A model generated the notes under the pieces. That model searched no databases, was not told the DNA's origin, and saw nothing but the letters and a program-made list of their open reading frames with translations. From contig JALHNH010000010.1 in the NCBI GenBank assembly GCA_022843625.1, positions 1-64,000 on the forward strand: DNA of 64,000 nucleotides, in the 5' to 3' direction. This document shows positions 34,229-43,903 of the stretch, piece after piece. Position 1 is the first letter of the stretch, and each line of letters starts with the position of its first letter. The stretch comes from Bryobacter sp. GTDB lineage: Bacteria; Acidobacteriota; Terriglobia; Bryobacterales; Bryobacteraceae. The position numbers were made by a program, and so were the translations under genes.

Positions 34229-34423
34229 CACCCAAGCGATCAGCCGAGCATCGGGCTGATTCAGTGCAAGTCGAAGACCGAAGTCGTAGTGGAATACGCC
34301 CTTCGCAGCACGACATCTCCGATGGACATCTCAGAGTTCACCCACCTGTTGAAGTGGCCGGAAGAATTCAAAGGCAGCTTGCCGACCATCGAAGAACTGG
34401 AATCCGAACTTGGAAACACCTGA
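34229..34423 (+). pseudogene. Remnant of a YhcG/DUF1016 (PDDEXK nuclease) gene, 3-prime end only
   Basis: Plus-strand translation gives DQPSIGLIQCKSKTEVVVEY and then ALRSTTSPMDISEFTHL, LPTIEELESEL and a stop. This matches the C-terminal end of YhcG/DUF1016 nucleases (IGLILCKSK...VEYAL, LP..EE.E.EL). The motif K-S-K is part of the nuclease core. The rest of the gene, about 280 codons in the family, is missing, and there is no start codon or ribosome site. It was not extended beyond about 34229. Confidence 0.75.
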
Positions 34424-34757
34424 AGTGACAGAATCGAGTTGCTGCTGAGCGATTGTTTTTGCAATGATTGACAGCGGGCATCAATGGATCCAAACCAGTT
34501 GGAGAAGCCCACCGAGCAATTAATGTTTGAGCAACTATTAGCTGCAATTGATGAAGCAGCGACCGAGAGTTATCGTAAACTCACTCAATAAATCCTTAAG
34601 CGCTTGCGCCGTCTCCGGCGCGAAATAGGATGGAAATGGACACTGTCCCTAGCAGCAACCGCCCTCTTCCGCTTTTCAAAAGCTAATTTGGACACGAGTG
34701 CCGACTAACAGTACACCAAGTAAGACGAGCGGAGTCATTTGACCCGCACAACCGTAT
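34424..34757. other. Intergenic stretch with no supported gene
   Basis: The sequence between the YhcG remnant and the NHL protein holds a 35-codon frame at 34484-34591 with no recognisable product or ribosome site, a GCGCCG/CGGCGC mini-hairpin near 34610, and no tRNA or insertion-sequence end. It looks like decayed accessory DNA. Confidence 0.5.
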
Positions 34758-34763
34758 TACAAT
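34758..34763 (+). promoter_or_regulatory. -10 box TACAAT of the NHL/TIGR03437 gene (leaderless type)
   Basis: TACAAT is 7 nt before ATG 34771 with no Shine-Dalgarno. TTGACC occurs 13 nt further upstream, too close for a normal -35 spacing. Confidence 0.4.
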
Positions 34764-34770
34764 CAGGCTC

Positions 34771-37700
34771 ATGGCTCCGGATCGACACAGTATTTTTTCG
34801 CGGCTATTGCTGCTTCTCTTTCTACTGCCTTGCGCTGAGGCCTATGGACAAAGAACCATTACGACTTTTGCCGGCGGCGAATGGAAGCTTTATGGAGAGG
34901 CTGGCCCCGCGACTGCAGTACCTTTAGGAAGTTTTCTTGGAATTACTTCTGATCCCAAGAGCAACCGGATCGTTATAGGAGATAGTGGCAATCGCGCCAT
35001 CTTAGATATCAATGCCAATGGGATCCTTAGTATTTTGGGTGGCCTCGGCACAACATCCTCTGCACCAGATGGTACCCCCGCAAGGTCAGCGCTTTTCACT
35101 GGCCCCGTAGTTGTTTTTGACCCAGAAGGGCGGATACTGTTTGCTGAGAACGATCGAATCCGCGCGATTGATACGGATGGTCGGATTCAGACCATCACGA
35201 ATGCCGGTGGTATCCCAATACAGACGCTAACGTTTGATAAACAGGGAAAACTCTATCTATCAAACGGCCGATCCATCGCACGCTTAACGAATGCTGGCAA
35301 TTGGGAGTTTCTGGTTGGGCCAGGGAACGTGCCTAATGCGCCAGATGGCTCACTTGCCACTTCTCTTTTGAGCGAAACCATTTCTGGTCCAACGTTTGAT
35401 GCAGAGGGGAGAATTGTATTCTCTGACGTCACAGCGTGCCGTATCCGCCGCGTCAATGCGGATGGCAGATTAGAGACAATTGCCGGCACAGATCGATGCG
35501 CCAGTTCGCCGGACGGATCTGTAGCGCGTACCAGTCCGCTGTCACTCAATTGGTCCAGACCTCGCTTTCTCGGTGACGGGAGGCTTGCCATCAGCGACAG
35601 CGGCAGGATCCGCCTCGTCACAACGGGCGGGCTCTTGACGTCCTTAACGGGTCCCCCTGCGACGGGGTTTTCGCCGTTAGTTTCAACGCCCTTCTTTGAC
35701 GTCCGCACGATGGATGTTACGTCGGCCGGCGAGCTTGTGTTTGAAGATCTCATTACCCAGCGAGTGATGGGGATAAGCCTCGGCGGAATTCTCCGGCATA
35801 TAGCTGGCAACGGCTGCTTCCAGCCACCTGCACCGCGACCTACATCAGCCTTGGAGATGTATTTCAATGGTGGGCCTTCTCTCAGCTCTGACGGCCGTGG
35901 GGGCCTATTCGCGTCAACCATCGATCCGAGATCAGTCTTTCGCATTCGAGCGGATGGTATCTCGCAGCTTACCTACGGACAAACTGCTTCTGCCTGCAAG
36001 GCCTTCGGCTCCGTCCCAGTCATTCCCAGCGCAGGACCGGGATCAGGCTTCACACAGGTGGACGAGGTTGGAAATACTTATCTAATGGATGTGAACGGCG
36101 TCTCCATCTTTCGAATCAACCCCGATGCCCCTCCTACGCTGATCGCCGGCGCCCGGCCTACGCCATCCACTTCCGGCATCACTTTTAGTGGTGAAGGGAT
36201 ACTGGCAACCGAGGCCATCATGAGAGCGGCTCCCCAGTTTTGGCGGTCCGCCCAGGGTGAGATTTGGATTGCGGATGCCCAAAATGAGCGGGTCAGGAAA
36301 ATTGATCGCTCCGGCAGGATACGGACTGTAGCGGGAACCGGTACAGCGGGATTTTCGGGCGACAACGGGCCAGCTACGCTCGCAAAGTTGAACAGACCTA
36401 GCGCAGTCGCCGGAGATGGGCTGGGCAATGTCTACATAGCCGATACCAACAATCATGTCGTGCGGCGCATTAATGCCGACGGGACTATCGTGACGATCGC
36501 TGGAACCGGCCGTCGCGGAGGCAACGGTGATGGGGGCCAAGCGGTTTTGGCAGAACTGGATTCGCCACAGGGTCTTTGGATAGACATACGGCGCAACGAA
36601 ATCTATATCGCCGGAGAAAACCGAGTGCGGCGCATCAATGCTGACGGCACAATCGAAGCCATCGCAGGCACTGGCATCCCTGGATATTCAGGCGACGGAA
36701 CTCCGGCAACACTCGCGCGGCTAAATAATCCTCGGACCATGTTTGTAGACGAGGCCGACGTTCTTTACATTGGCGACACGGGCAACCGTCGCATCCGCCG
36801 GGTGCAACTGGACCAGCCAGCGTTGACTGGTGCGGAGTGCGAGGTCTCTGTCTCACGCGAAACCATACAGACATCCAGCATTGAATCGAACGGACAATTT
36901 CTCCTGTTAGCCAAGGGCGGCTGCCAGGTGAGCGGAGCGTCGAATTCCTCGTGGCTTCGGATTGTATCAGGGCAGAATGGTGCCGGCAGCCGCGCTGTTG
37001 TCTATGAGGTTGGCCAAAATAACAGTGGCTCGCCACGCACCGGTGTGCTTCGATTCGCAAATCGATCAATCTTGGTGTTTCAGGCGGCCAATCCTGCGTT
37101 GAGGGTCGAGCCAGCATCTATCCAGGCCACCGGCATTGCCGGCAGGAATCTCGGCACCCGCACCTTACGCGTACGACTGGCCGCAGTTGGCGGCCCACTG
37201 AGAATTACCCTCGCCAATACGACAGATCGCGAGCAGTGGCTGCAGTTGCCAGCCAACACCGGCGTAGTTTCGGCGACTGCCCCTCTGGACATTTTGATTC
37301 AGATGGACACCACGTCATTGACGGCCGGTACCTACCGCGGTCAGATTGAGATTTATGCTGAGTCTACCGGCGAATCCGTAAAAGTCCCTGTCACGATTGC
37401 ATTATCCGCACGGGCACAGCTAATGAGGTCCGCCCACGAGGCGCTGAGCTTTCGTTCTCCCCAGGGCAGCAGCCCCGCCCCTCAGTCTTTTCCTTTAGCC
37501 AACCATGGGACTGGTGTGTTGAACTGGACGACGGCCACTGTCACAACAAGCGGAGGTCGATGGCTCAGTGTGACTCCTGCCAGCGGCTCTCTTGCGGCTG
37601 GAGAATCTACGAGGGTCGCGGCGACAGTGAACCCGATAGGCTTGGCCGCAGGCGATTACTATGGCCAGATCGAGCTTAAAGATGTAGGCAACAATATCGT

Positions 37701-39150
37701 AAAGCAAATGACCGTCGGCTTTTCGGTGTCAGCGGGTTCAAACCCATCCCCGCTCAGCGTCGACCGGGCTCAGATCTTGTTCCAGGGGGCACCTGCGGCC
37801 GCTCCCCCCACCGCTCAGAATATTGAACTGTTCAATGGGGGCACTTCCCCTGTTAACTACTCAGCCACCGCAGACTTCCGCAGTACGGATGCCTGGTTTA
37901 CAATCTCGCCAGCTACAGGATCCGTAGCACCAGGGCAGCGTGCGACCATCACGCTAACCCCAAATCCAGGCGGCCGAACCGCCGGGCTATTCTCAGGAGA
38001 CCTGATAATCAATTCGCCGGCTTTGAGCAACGCAATCCGACTGAATGCGCAGCTCCTTCTGGTGGCCGGGCTGACAACTGCGGGCGTTGCGCCGCCCGGA
38101 TGCAGACCTTCTCGATTGCTGCCGATAATCGAGGCACCCGCTCCTCAATTCTGGACCCAGAGCGGATGGGCACTGCCGATTCGGGCGAGGCTGTTCGATG
38201 ACTGCGGAGCCGCTGTTACCGAGGGAGAAATGCTTGCGAGCCTTACCGGCAGCGGCACTGTCATCCCGTTGAGTCACTTCGGAGCAGGACTTTGGACGGC
38301 CACCTCGACACTCCGGGAGACACCCGCAGGTCCCGCAACCCTGAGCCTGCGAGCGATTAGATTCTCGAACCTGGCTCATTCCGGAACAACTGCGGTTGAC
38401 GGTGTTATAGCTAAACCTCTCGTGAATGCGCCGACAATTGGCCAAAACGCTGTGCTAAATGCGGCCAGCTTTGAGCGCGGTGGACCGCTTTCTGCGGGTG
38501 TGATGGCATCGGTCTTCGGAACGCAATTGAGTAAATCGTTTGTGCAGGCATCCTCGATTCCGCTACCAATTCGCCTTGACGAGTCTTCTGCGACCGTCTC
38601 AGGGTTGACGGCACCGCTCTACGTTGTAAGTTCAGGACAAGTGAATCTGCAGATACCGTTTGAACTCGCCACCGACACCGATCATTGGCTGGTGATCCGC
38701 AACGGGAACGCACTCTCGGTTCCGCAACCCTTCGTGGTGGCCGCAGCCTCCCCCGCCGTCTTCACTGTAGATGGAAGTGGTGGGGGGCAAGCCAGCGCAT
38801 ATGGCTTTGTGACAGGCGAGCCCGTAATTGTTGCGGGGCTTGGCGGCGCTCGCGCAAGCGACACACTGGTTGCGTTTGCAGTTGGCCTCGGTCCGGTGTC
38901 TCCAGCCGTCGCATCCGGCCAGGCTTCTCCCACTTCCGCCGCAACCTTGATCTCCCCTTTGAAGTTAACAATAGCCGGTCGTCCAGCTGAAGTACTTTTT
39001 GCGGGGCTAGCGCCGGGTTTTGTTGGACTCTATCAGATCAACTTCAAAATGCCCGACGGGCTGCCTCCTGCCTCTACCGTGCCACTGGAACTGGAAGTGA
39101 GTGGCGTGCGGTCTCCTGTCACATTTATCGCGACCGCAGAATTGCGCTAA
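34771..39150 (+). CDS. Giant secreted NHL-repeat/BACON-like/TIGR03437 protein
   Basis: A 1459-residue exported protein with signal sequence RLLLLLFLLPCAEAYGQ. Residues 30-685 are NHL-type propeller repeats (RRINADGTIVTIAGTGRRGG and relatives, VYIADTNNHVVRRINADG). Residues 685-770 form a BACON-like Ig module (SNSSWLRIVSGQNG). Residues 890-1090 hold two further modules with WLSVTPASGSLAAG and WFTISPATGSVAPG. The last 230 residues are the TIGR03437 domain (NAASFERGGPLSAGVMASVF, PLYVVSSGQVNLQIPF). Such layouts suggest extracellular adhesion or glycan binding; function is unknown. Codon choice is more mixed than in the flanking genes. Confidence 0.85.
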   Translation: MAPDRHSIFSRLLLLLFLLPCAEAYGQRTITTFAGGEWKLYGEAGPATAVPLGSFLGITSDPKSNRIVIGDSGNRAILDINANGILSILGGLGTTSSAPDGTPARSALFTGPVVVFDPEGRILFAENDRIRAIDTDGRIQTITNAGGIPIQTLTFDKQGKLYLSNGRSIARLTNAGNWEFLVGPGNVPNAPDGSLATSLLSETISGPTFDAEGRIVFSDVTACRIRRVNADGRLETIAGTDRCASSPDGSVARTSPLSLNWSRPRFLGDGRLAISDSGRIRLVTTGGLLTSLTGPPATGFSPLVSTPFFDVRTMDVTSAGELVFEDLITQRVMGISLGGILRHIAGNGCFQPPAPRPTSALEMYFNGGPSLSSDGRGGLFASTIDPRSVFRIRADGISQLTYGQTASACKAFGSVPVIPSAGPGSGFTQVDEVGNTYLMDVNGVSIFRINPDAPPTLIAGARPTPSTSGITFSGEGILATEAIMRAAPQFWRSAQGEIWIADAQNERVRKIDRSGRIRTVAGTGTAGFSGDNGPATLAKLNRPSAVAGDGLGNVYIADTNNHVVRRINADGTIVTIAGTGRRGGNGDGGQAVLAELDSPQGLWIDIRRNEIYIAGENRVRRINADGTIEAIAGTGIPGYSGDGTPATLARLNNPRTMFVDEADVLYIGDTGNRRIRRVQLDQPALTGAECEVSVSRETIQTSSIESNGQFLLLAKGGCQVSGASNSSWLRIVSGQNGAGSRAVVYEVGQNNSGSPRTGVLRFANRSILVFQAANPALRVEPASIQATGIAGRNLGTRTLRVRLAAVGGPLRITLANTTDREQWLQLPANTGVVSATAPLDILIQMDTTSLTAGTYRGQIEIYAESTGESVKVPVTIALSARAQLMRSAHEALSFRSPQGSSPAPQSFPLANHGTGVLNWTTATVTTSGGRWLSVTPASGSLAAGESTRVAATVNPIGLAAGDYYGQIELKDVGNNIVKQMTVGFSVSAGSNPSPLSVDRAQILFQGAPAAAPPTAQNIELFNGGTSPVNYSATADFRSTDAWFTISPATGSVAPGQRATITLTPNPGGRTAGLFSGDLIINSPALSNAIRLNAQLLLVAGLTTAGVAPPGCRPSRLLPIIEAPAPQFWTQSGWALPIRARLFDDCGAAVTEGEMLASLTGSGTVIPLSHFGAGLWTATSTLRETPAGPATLSLRAIRFSNLAHSGTTAVDGVIAKPLVNAPTIGQNAVLNAASFERGGPLSAGVMASVFGTQLSKSFVQASSIPLPIRLDESSATVSGLTAPLYVVSSGQVNLQIPFELATDTDHWLVIRNGNALSVPQPFVVAAASPAVFTVDGSGGGQASAYGFVTGEPVIVAGLGGARASDTLVAFAVGLGPVSPAVASGQASPTSAATLISPLKLTIAGRPAEVLFAGLAPGFVGLYQINFKMPDGLPPASTVPLELEVSGVRSPVTFIATAELR

Positions 39151-39327
39151 GACCTGGATTACCGGCTGGCCTCTTAATGGCGCCGAGCTTCCTCAATGCT
39201 TAGGCATCATTACTCTGCTCAAATCCGCCTAGACCGCTTTTAAACATGCGTCCAGCAGTCATATCAATACGGGGCAAAGCTGCTATCGTCATTTACTTAG
39301 ACCAAGCCTAGACAATCGCCTGAGTGC

Positions 39328-39501
39328 TTAGATTCCTGAAATTTCAGCCTGGGACGAATCCACCCGCCCCTCCAAGCAGCCACTACGCCAAACCCCGTTC
39401 GCAAGCATATTCCAATAAATTCCAACCAGAATCAACAAGATACAAAAATCACGATTCGTTTCAGCCTGCGCGACTGATAACTTCTCAATCGGAGGGCTCA
39501 T
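39328..39501 (-). CDS. Possible small single-span membrane protein
   Basis: A 57-codon frame beginning ATG 39501, preceded by AGGAGGT 4 nt upstream, the strongest ribosome site in this gap. The product starts MSPPIEKLSVAQAETNRDF and continues with a hydrophobic stretch (CILLILVGIYWNMLANGVW) that could span the membrane once. No family is recognised. The ribosome site and hydrophobic segment are the only support; chance is possible. Confidence 0.35.
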   Translation of the reverse strand: MSPPIEKLSVAQAETNRDFCILLILVGIYWNMLANGVWRSGCLEGRVDSSQAEISGI

Positions 39502-39715
39502 GTGCACCTCCTCTCCACTTCCAATTGACAAAAGATAGGGTCCGACCTCGCAACTCAAGCCCGAATCGAAACGTCGCGACATCGTTGAAATCCGTCCACC
39601 GGCCACACGTCCAATCAAAGGCAAGCAATCGAAGAAAACGGAACAAACGAACCCATCTCAACCACCTACTCGCGAGGCTGCGCAAGCTGCATATCACCCA
39701 AACCAGCCACATCAC

Positions 39716-39727
39716 GCTATCCTGATT
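39716..39727 (+). repeat. 12-bp element GCTATCCTGATT upstream of pyruvate carboxylase
   Basis: Second copy of the element at 31251-31262; see that entry. TATCCT lies 13 nt before GTG 39737. Confidence 0.35.
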
Positions 39728-39736
39728 CAAAACAAA

Positions 39737-42700
39737 GTGAAGAAACTTTTAGCTCTCAACCGAGGCGAAATCGCCATCCGTATCTTCCGCGCCGCCAACG
39801 AACTCGGCCTCCGCACCGTTGCCGTCTACTCCAAAGAAGACCGCCTCAGCCTCCACCGTTTCAAAGCCGACGAAGCCTACCAGATCGGCGAAAATAAAGG
39901 CCCGGTCGAAGCCTATCTCGACACCGAAGGCATCGTCACCCTCGCTGCCGCCAACGGCGTAGACTTCATCCACCCTGGCTACGGCTTCCTCTCCGAGAAC
40001 CCCAATCTCCCCCGCGCCTGCGCCAAAGCCGGCATCACCTTCGTCGGCCCCAGCGCCACCATGCTCGATGCCCTAGGCGACAAAACCGCCGCCCGCACCC
40101 TCGCTGAAAAAGCCAAAATCCCCGTAGTCCCCGGCACCCCCGAAGCCCTCACCAAAACCCAGGACGTCGTACGCGCCGCCAAGTCCATCGGCTTCCCCCT
40201 CATCGTCAAAGCTGCCTTCGGTGGCGGCGGCCGAGGCATGCGCGTCGTCAACAACGCCGAAGAATTCAAAGGCAAACTCGAAGAAGCCCGTCGCGAAGCC
40301 GGTGCCGCCTTCGGCAACGATGCCGTCTTCCTCGAACGCTTCATCCGCCGCGCCAAGCACATCGAAATTCAGATCATCGCCGACAAACACGGCAACGTCG
40401 TCCACCTCCACGAGCGCGATTGCAGCGTCCAGCGCCGCCATCAGAAAGTCGTCGAAGTCGCACCGGCCGTCCACCTCTCAGAGAAGATCCGCAAAGAACT
40501 CGCCGAAGCAGCTGTAGCCCTCGCCAAAGTAGCCAACTACGAAAACGCCGGCACCGTCGAGTTCCTCGTCGACGTAGACAAAGAAGAGTGGTTCTTCATC
40601 GAAGTCAACCCGCGCGTCCAGGTCGAACACACCGTAACTGAGATGGTCACCGGTATCGACATCGTCCGCACCCAGATCCAGGTCGCCATGGGCCACAAGC
40701 TCCACGGCCCCGAAATCAACCTGCCGCAACAAGCCGACATCAAGGTCAACGGCTTTGCCCTGCAGTGCCGCGTCACCACAGAAGACCCCACCCAGAACTT
40801 CACCCCAGACTACGGCCGCATCCACACCTATCGTTCCCCCGCTGGCTTCGGCATCCGTCTCGACGGCGCATCGGCCTACGGCGGCGCTGTCATCACCCCC
40901 TTCTACGATTCGCTCCTGGTCAAGACCACCAGCTGGGGCCGCGACTTCAACGAAGCCTGCCAGCGCATGGACCGCGCCCTCCGCGAATTCCGCATCCGCG
41001 GCGTCAAAACCAACATCCCCTTCCTCGAAAACGTCATCAACAACGACACCTTCCAGAAGGGCGACGTCACCACCCGCTTCCTCGAAGAAACCCCCGCCCT
41101 CTTCAAATTCATCGCCCGTCGGGACCGCGCCACCAAACTCCTAACCTACCTGGGCGAAACCATCGTCAACGGCAACCCCGAAGTCGCAGGCAAACCCAAA
41201 CCCGCCACCTTCCGCAAGCCCAAGGTCGAAGCCTATCTCGACTACGCCCCGCCCAAAGGCACCAGACAACTCCTCGACGAACTCGGCCCCGAGAAGTTCG
41301 CCCAGTGGACCCGCGATCAGAAGCGCCTCCTCATCACCGACACCACCTTCCGCGACGCCCATCAATCCCTGATGGCTACCCGCATGCGCACCTACGACAT
41401 GATGGCCGTCGCCAACTTCGTCGCCCACCGTCTCTCCGGCCTCTACTCGCTTGAGATGTGGGGCGGCGCCACCTTCGACGTCTCGATGCGCTTCCTCCTC
41501 GAAGACCCCTGGCAGCGCCTCCGTCGCCTGCGTGAAGCCATCCCCAACATCTGCTTCCAGATGCTCCTCCGCGCCTCCAACGCCGTCGGCTACACGGCCT
41601 ACCCCGACAACGTAGTCCGCGAATTCATCATCGAATCCGCCGCCCAAGGCATCGACATCTTCCGCGTCTTCGACTCCCTCAACTACCTTCCCAACATGAA
41701 GGTCGCCATGGCCGCCGTCCGCAAGACCAACCGCATCTGCGAAGCCGCCATCTGCTACACCGGCGACATCCTCGACCCCAAGCGCACCAAGTACTCTCTC
41801 AACTACTACGTCCGCATGGCCAAAGAGTTGGAGAAGATGGGAGCCCACGTCCTTGCCATCAAGGACATGGCCGGTCTCGCCAAGCCCTACGCCACAGAGA
41901 TCCTCGTCAAGGCCCTCAAAGAAGAAATCGGGCTTCCGATCCACTTCCACACTCATGACTCAAGCGGCCTCAACGGTGCCTCGATCCTCAAGGCCTCAGA
42001 CGCAAAGGTAGACGTAGCCGACGCAGCCGTTGCCTCGATGTCCGGCTCCACAAGCCAGCCAAATCTCAACAGCATCGTCGCATCGCTAGCGAACACCAAG
42101 CGAGACACCGGCCTCGACAGCCAAACCCTCCTCGAATACTCCGAATACTGGGAAGCCGTCCGCCACAATTACAGCGGCTTCGATTCCAGCCCCCGCCACG
42201 GCCTCGCCGATCTCTACATCCACGAGATGCCCGGCGGCCAGTACACCAACCTTCGAGAACAAGCCGAATCGATGGGCCTAGGCACCCGCTGGCCCGAAGT
42301 CGCCAGGATGTACGCCGACGTCAACGCCGCCTTCGGCGACATCGTCAAAGTAACTCCATCCAGCAAAGTAGTCGGCGACCTCGCCCTCTACCTCATCAGC
42401 CGGGGCATGAGCATTGAGGAATTCACCAACCTCAAGCCAGACCACACCCTAACCCTTCCCAACTCAGTAATCGATATGTTCGAAGGCTCCCTCGGCATCC
42501 CCGAAGGCGGCTGGCCAACGAAGATCTCAAAGATCATCCTGCAGGCACGCAAGGCAAAGAAAGCCAAGCTCCCGCCAGCAGACCTAACCAACACCAAGCT
42601 CAACAGAACCGACCTGATGAGCTACCTCATGTACCCCGACGTCTTCAACAAGTTCGCCAAAGTCCGCGACACTTACGACAACGTCGAAGTCCTCCCCTCA

Positions 42701-43132
42701 CCGCAATTCTTCTACGGCATGACCAAGGGCGAAGAGATCAGCTTCGACCTCGAACCCGGCAAAACGCTAATCGTAAAGTTCCTGACGCTAAGCGAACCCC
42801 ACCCCGACGGCAGCCGCACAGTCTTCTTTGAACTCAACGGACAACCCAGAGAAGTCCAGGTAAAGGACAAGTCGCTCAAGGCCACAACAGCCCAGCGCCC
42901 CAAGGCCGACCCGGCAAACCCCAACCACATCGCCGCCCCAATCCCGGGAGCCATAACCAGCGTCCACGCTCAGGTTGGCCAGGCCGTAAAGAAGGGCGAA
43001 CGCCTCCTCGTCATGGAAGCAATGAAGATGCAAACCACCGTCAACGCCCCAGCAGACGGCAAGGTAAAAGACATCCTCGTCAAACCCGGCGAAACCGTCG
43101 AACCCAAAGACTTACTAGTAGTCCTCGAGTAA
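39737..43132 (+). CDS. pyc: Pyruvate carboxylase
   Basis: A biotin enzyme of 1131 residues converting pyruvate and bicarbonate to oxaloacetate with ATP, the main anaplerotic step. Order: biotin carboxylase (LLALNRGEIAIRIFRAANEL, ATP-grasp GGGGRGMRVV, EVNPRVQVEHTVTE), carboxyltransferase (LLITDTTFRDAHQSLMATRM, IFRVFDSLNYLPNM), the PYC allosteric/linker region, and C-terminal biotin carrier with biotinyl Lys in MEAMKMQT. Length is normal for a single-chain enzyme. The start is GTG 39737. A hairpin follows the stop. Confidence 0.96.
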   Translation: MKKLLALNRGEIAIRIFRAANELGLRTVAVYSKEDRLSLHRFKADEAYQIGENKGPVEAYLDTEGIVTLAAANGVDFIHPGYGFLSENPNLPRACAKAGITFVGPSATMLDALGDKTAARTLAEKAKIPVVPGTPEALTKTQDVVRAAKSIGFPLIVKAAFGGGGRGMRVVNNAEEFKGKLEEARREAGAAFGNDAVFLERFIRRAKHIEIQIIADKHGNVVHLHERDCSVQRRHQKVVEVAPAVHLSEKIRKELAEAAVALAKVANYENAGTVEFLVDVDKEEWFFIEVNPRVQVEHTVTEMVTGIDIVRTQIQVAMGHKLHGPEINLPQQADIKVNGFALQCRVTTEDPTQNFTPDYGRIHTYRSPAGFGIRLDGASAYGGAVITPFYDSLLVKTTSWGRDFNEACQRMDRALREFRIRGVKTNIPFLENVINNDTFQKGDVTTRFLEETPALFKFIARRDRATKLLTYLGETIVNGNPEVAGKPKPATFRKPKVEAYLDYAPPKGTRQLLDELGPEKFAQWTRDQKRLLITDTTFRDAHQSLMATRMRTYDMMAVANFVAHRLSGLYSLEMWGGATFDVSMRFLLEDPWQRLRRLREAIPNICFQMLLRASNAVGYTAYPDNVVREFIIESAAQGIDIFRVFDSLNYLPNMKVAMAAVRKTNRICEAAICYTGDILDPKRTKYSLNYYVRMAKELEKMGAHVLAIKDMAGLAKPYATEILVKALKEEIGLPIHFHTHDSSGLNGASILKASDAKVDVADAAVASMSGSTSQPNLNSIVASLANTKRDTGLDSQTLLEYSEYWEAVRHNYSGFDSSPRHGLADLYIHEMPGGQYTNLREQAESMGLGTRWPEVARMYADVNAAFGDIVKVTPSSKVVGDLALYLISRGMSIEEFTNLKPDHTLTLPNSVIDMFEGSLGIPEGGWPTKISKIILQARKAKKAKLPPADLTNTKLNRTDLMSYLMYPDVFNKFAKVRDTYDNVEVLPSPQFFYGMTKGEEISFDLEPGKTLIVKFLTLSEPHPDGSRTVFFELNGQPREVQVKDKSLKATTAQRPKADPANPNHIAAPIPGAITSVHAQVGQAVKKGERLLVMEAMKMQTTVNAPADGKVKDILVKPGETVEPKDLLVVLE

Positions 43133-43138
43133 TCGGAA

Positions 43139-43171
43139 GGGCAGCGCAATTCAGTCCGAGTTGCGCCGCCC
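43139..43171 (+). terminator. Hairpin after pyruvate carboxylase
   Basis: GGGCAGCGCAA and TTGCGCCGCCC pair with one A-C mismatch around an 11-nt loop, 7 nt after the stop. No U-run follows on either strand, so it may be a Rho-assisted or mRNA-stabilising hairpin rather than a classical terminator. Confidence 0.45.
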
Positions 43172-43270
43172 CAAACCCCAAGACTTGATCGATGAATCTG
43201 GCAATCGCGAGTAATCCCTCACAAATTAGCCAGCTCACGAATTCACCGATGGCTGAGAGAACAAACTCCA

Positions 43271-43861
43271 TTAAGCCTCAAACACAACCCGCGGCCCATA
43301 AACATCCCGCACCTTCAACCGCACGCCGCAGCTCTTCAACTCAAACTCGTCCTCAGGATCCTGAAATATCGAGGTCTTCCAAATCTCGTCACCAGTTGCA
43401 CGCTCATGTAATTTGACGCCATACTGATCGGCAGAAACCAAAAGGTACTCCCGAACACTTTTCAGCGAAGTATAGGCATGAAATTTCACCATTTCATCCT
43501 TCATGGAAGTGCTCGGCGAAAGCACCTCAACCACGACGCTTGGATTGATAAGGCATCCAATTCCACGTTTTTCCACCCAATCGGCTTTTCCACAAACCAC
43601 ACTCAGGTCGGCAAAGAAATATGCCGATCTGGCCGCAACAAAAATAGCCTGATTCGGGCTCAGCGCGAAACAATCAGTCCCATCAAGCTTTTTGAAAATT
43701 TCACCAAATAGATTGGATTCAATCAAACTATGGATAGGAGTGGATCCAGCCAGCCCCTCAACAACCCCATCCCAATACTCCAGCCGCTCCCCACTCGCCT
43801 CAAGCAGTTCGAAGTATTCCTCTTCACTCATCCGGCGCTTTGTAACAACAGGGATCATCAC
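43271..43861 (-). CDS. Uma2-family (DUF820) PDDEXK-like protein
   Basis: A 196-residue protein of the Uma2 family, a restriction-endonuclease-like fold. RMSEEEYFELLEASGERLEYWDG, YFFADLSVVC and NPSVVVEVLSPSTS are the family signatures; the Asp in ADL and the Glu in VEVLS are the likely metal-binding residues, followed by VREYLLV. The family is widespread in Acidobacteriota and cyanobacteria and its biological role is not established. Start is GTG 43861 or ATG 43858, with no clear ribosome site. Confidence 0.85.
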   Translation of the reverse strand: MMIPVVTKRRMSEEEYFELLEASGERLEYWDGVVEGLAGSTPIHSLIESNLFGEIFKKLDGTDCFALSPNQAIFVAARSAYFFADLSVVCGKADWVEKRGIGCLINPSVVVEVLSPSTSMKDEMVKFHAYTSLKSVREYLLVSADQYGVKLHERATGDEIWKTSIFQDPEDEFELKSCGVRLKVRDVYGPRVVFEA

Positions 43862-43903
43862 CCACCATCATTAACGATTCCCTTCGCCCGCCGCAACAAA
43901 GGG

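Larger units (their letters stand above)
39151..39736. other. 586-bp intergenic stretch before pyruvate carboxylase
   Basis: No tRNA, insertion sequence or conserved protein is recognised here. The only candidate is the short minus-strand frame at 39328-39501 listed separately. The 12-bp element shared with the amine oxidase upstream region lies at 39716-39727. Confidence 0.5.

Noticed and set aside
34592-34740. Possible insertion-sequence end in the gap before the NHL gene
   Set aside because: No inverted-repeat pair, target duplication or transposase frame could be found.
39737-43132. Codon drift toward GTA and CTA at the 3-prime ends of long genes
   Set aside because: Noticed in pyc, amine oxidase and sbcC, but a hand count of Val codons in pyc showed only a modest rise; not strong enough to claim without a computed profile.
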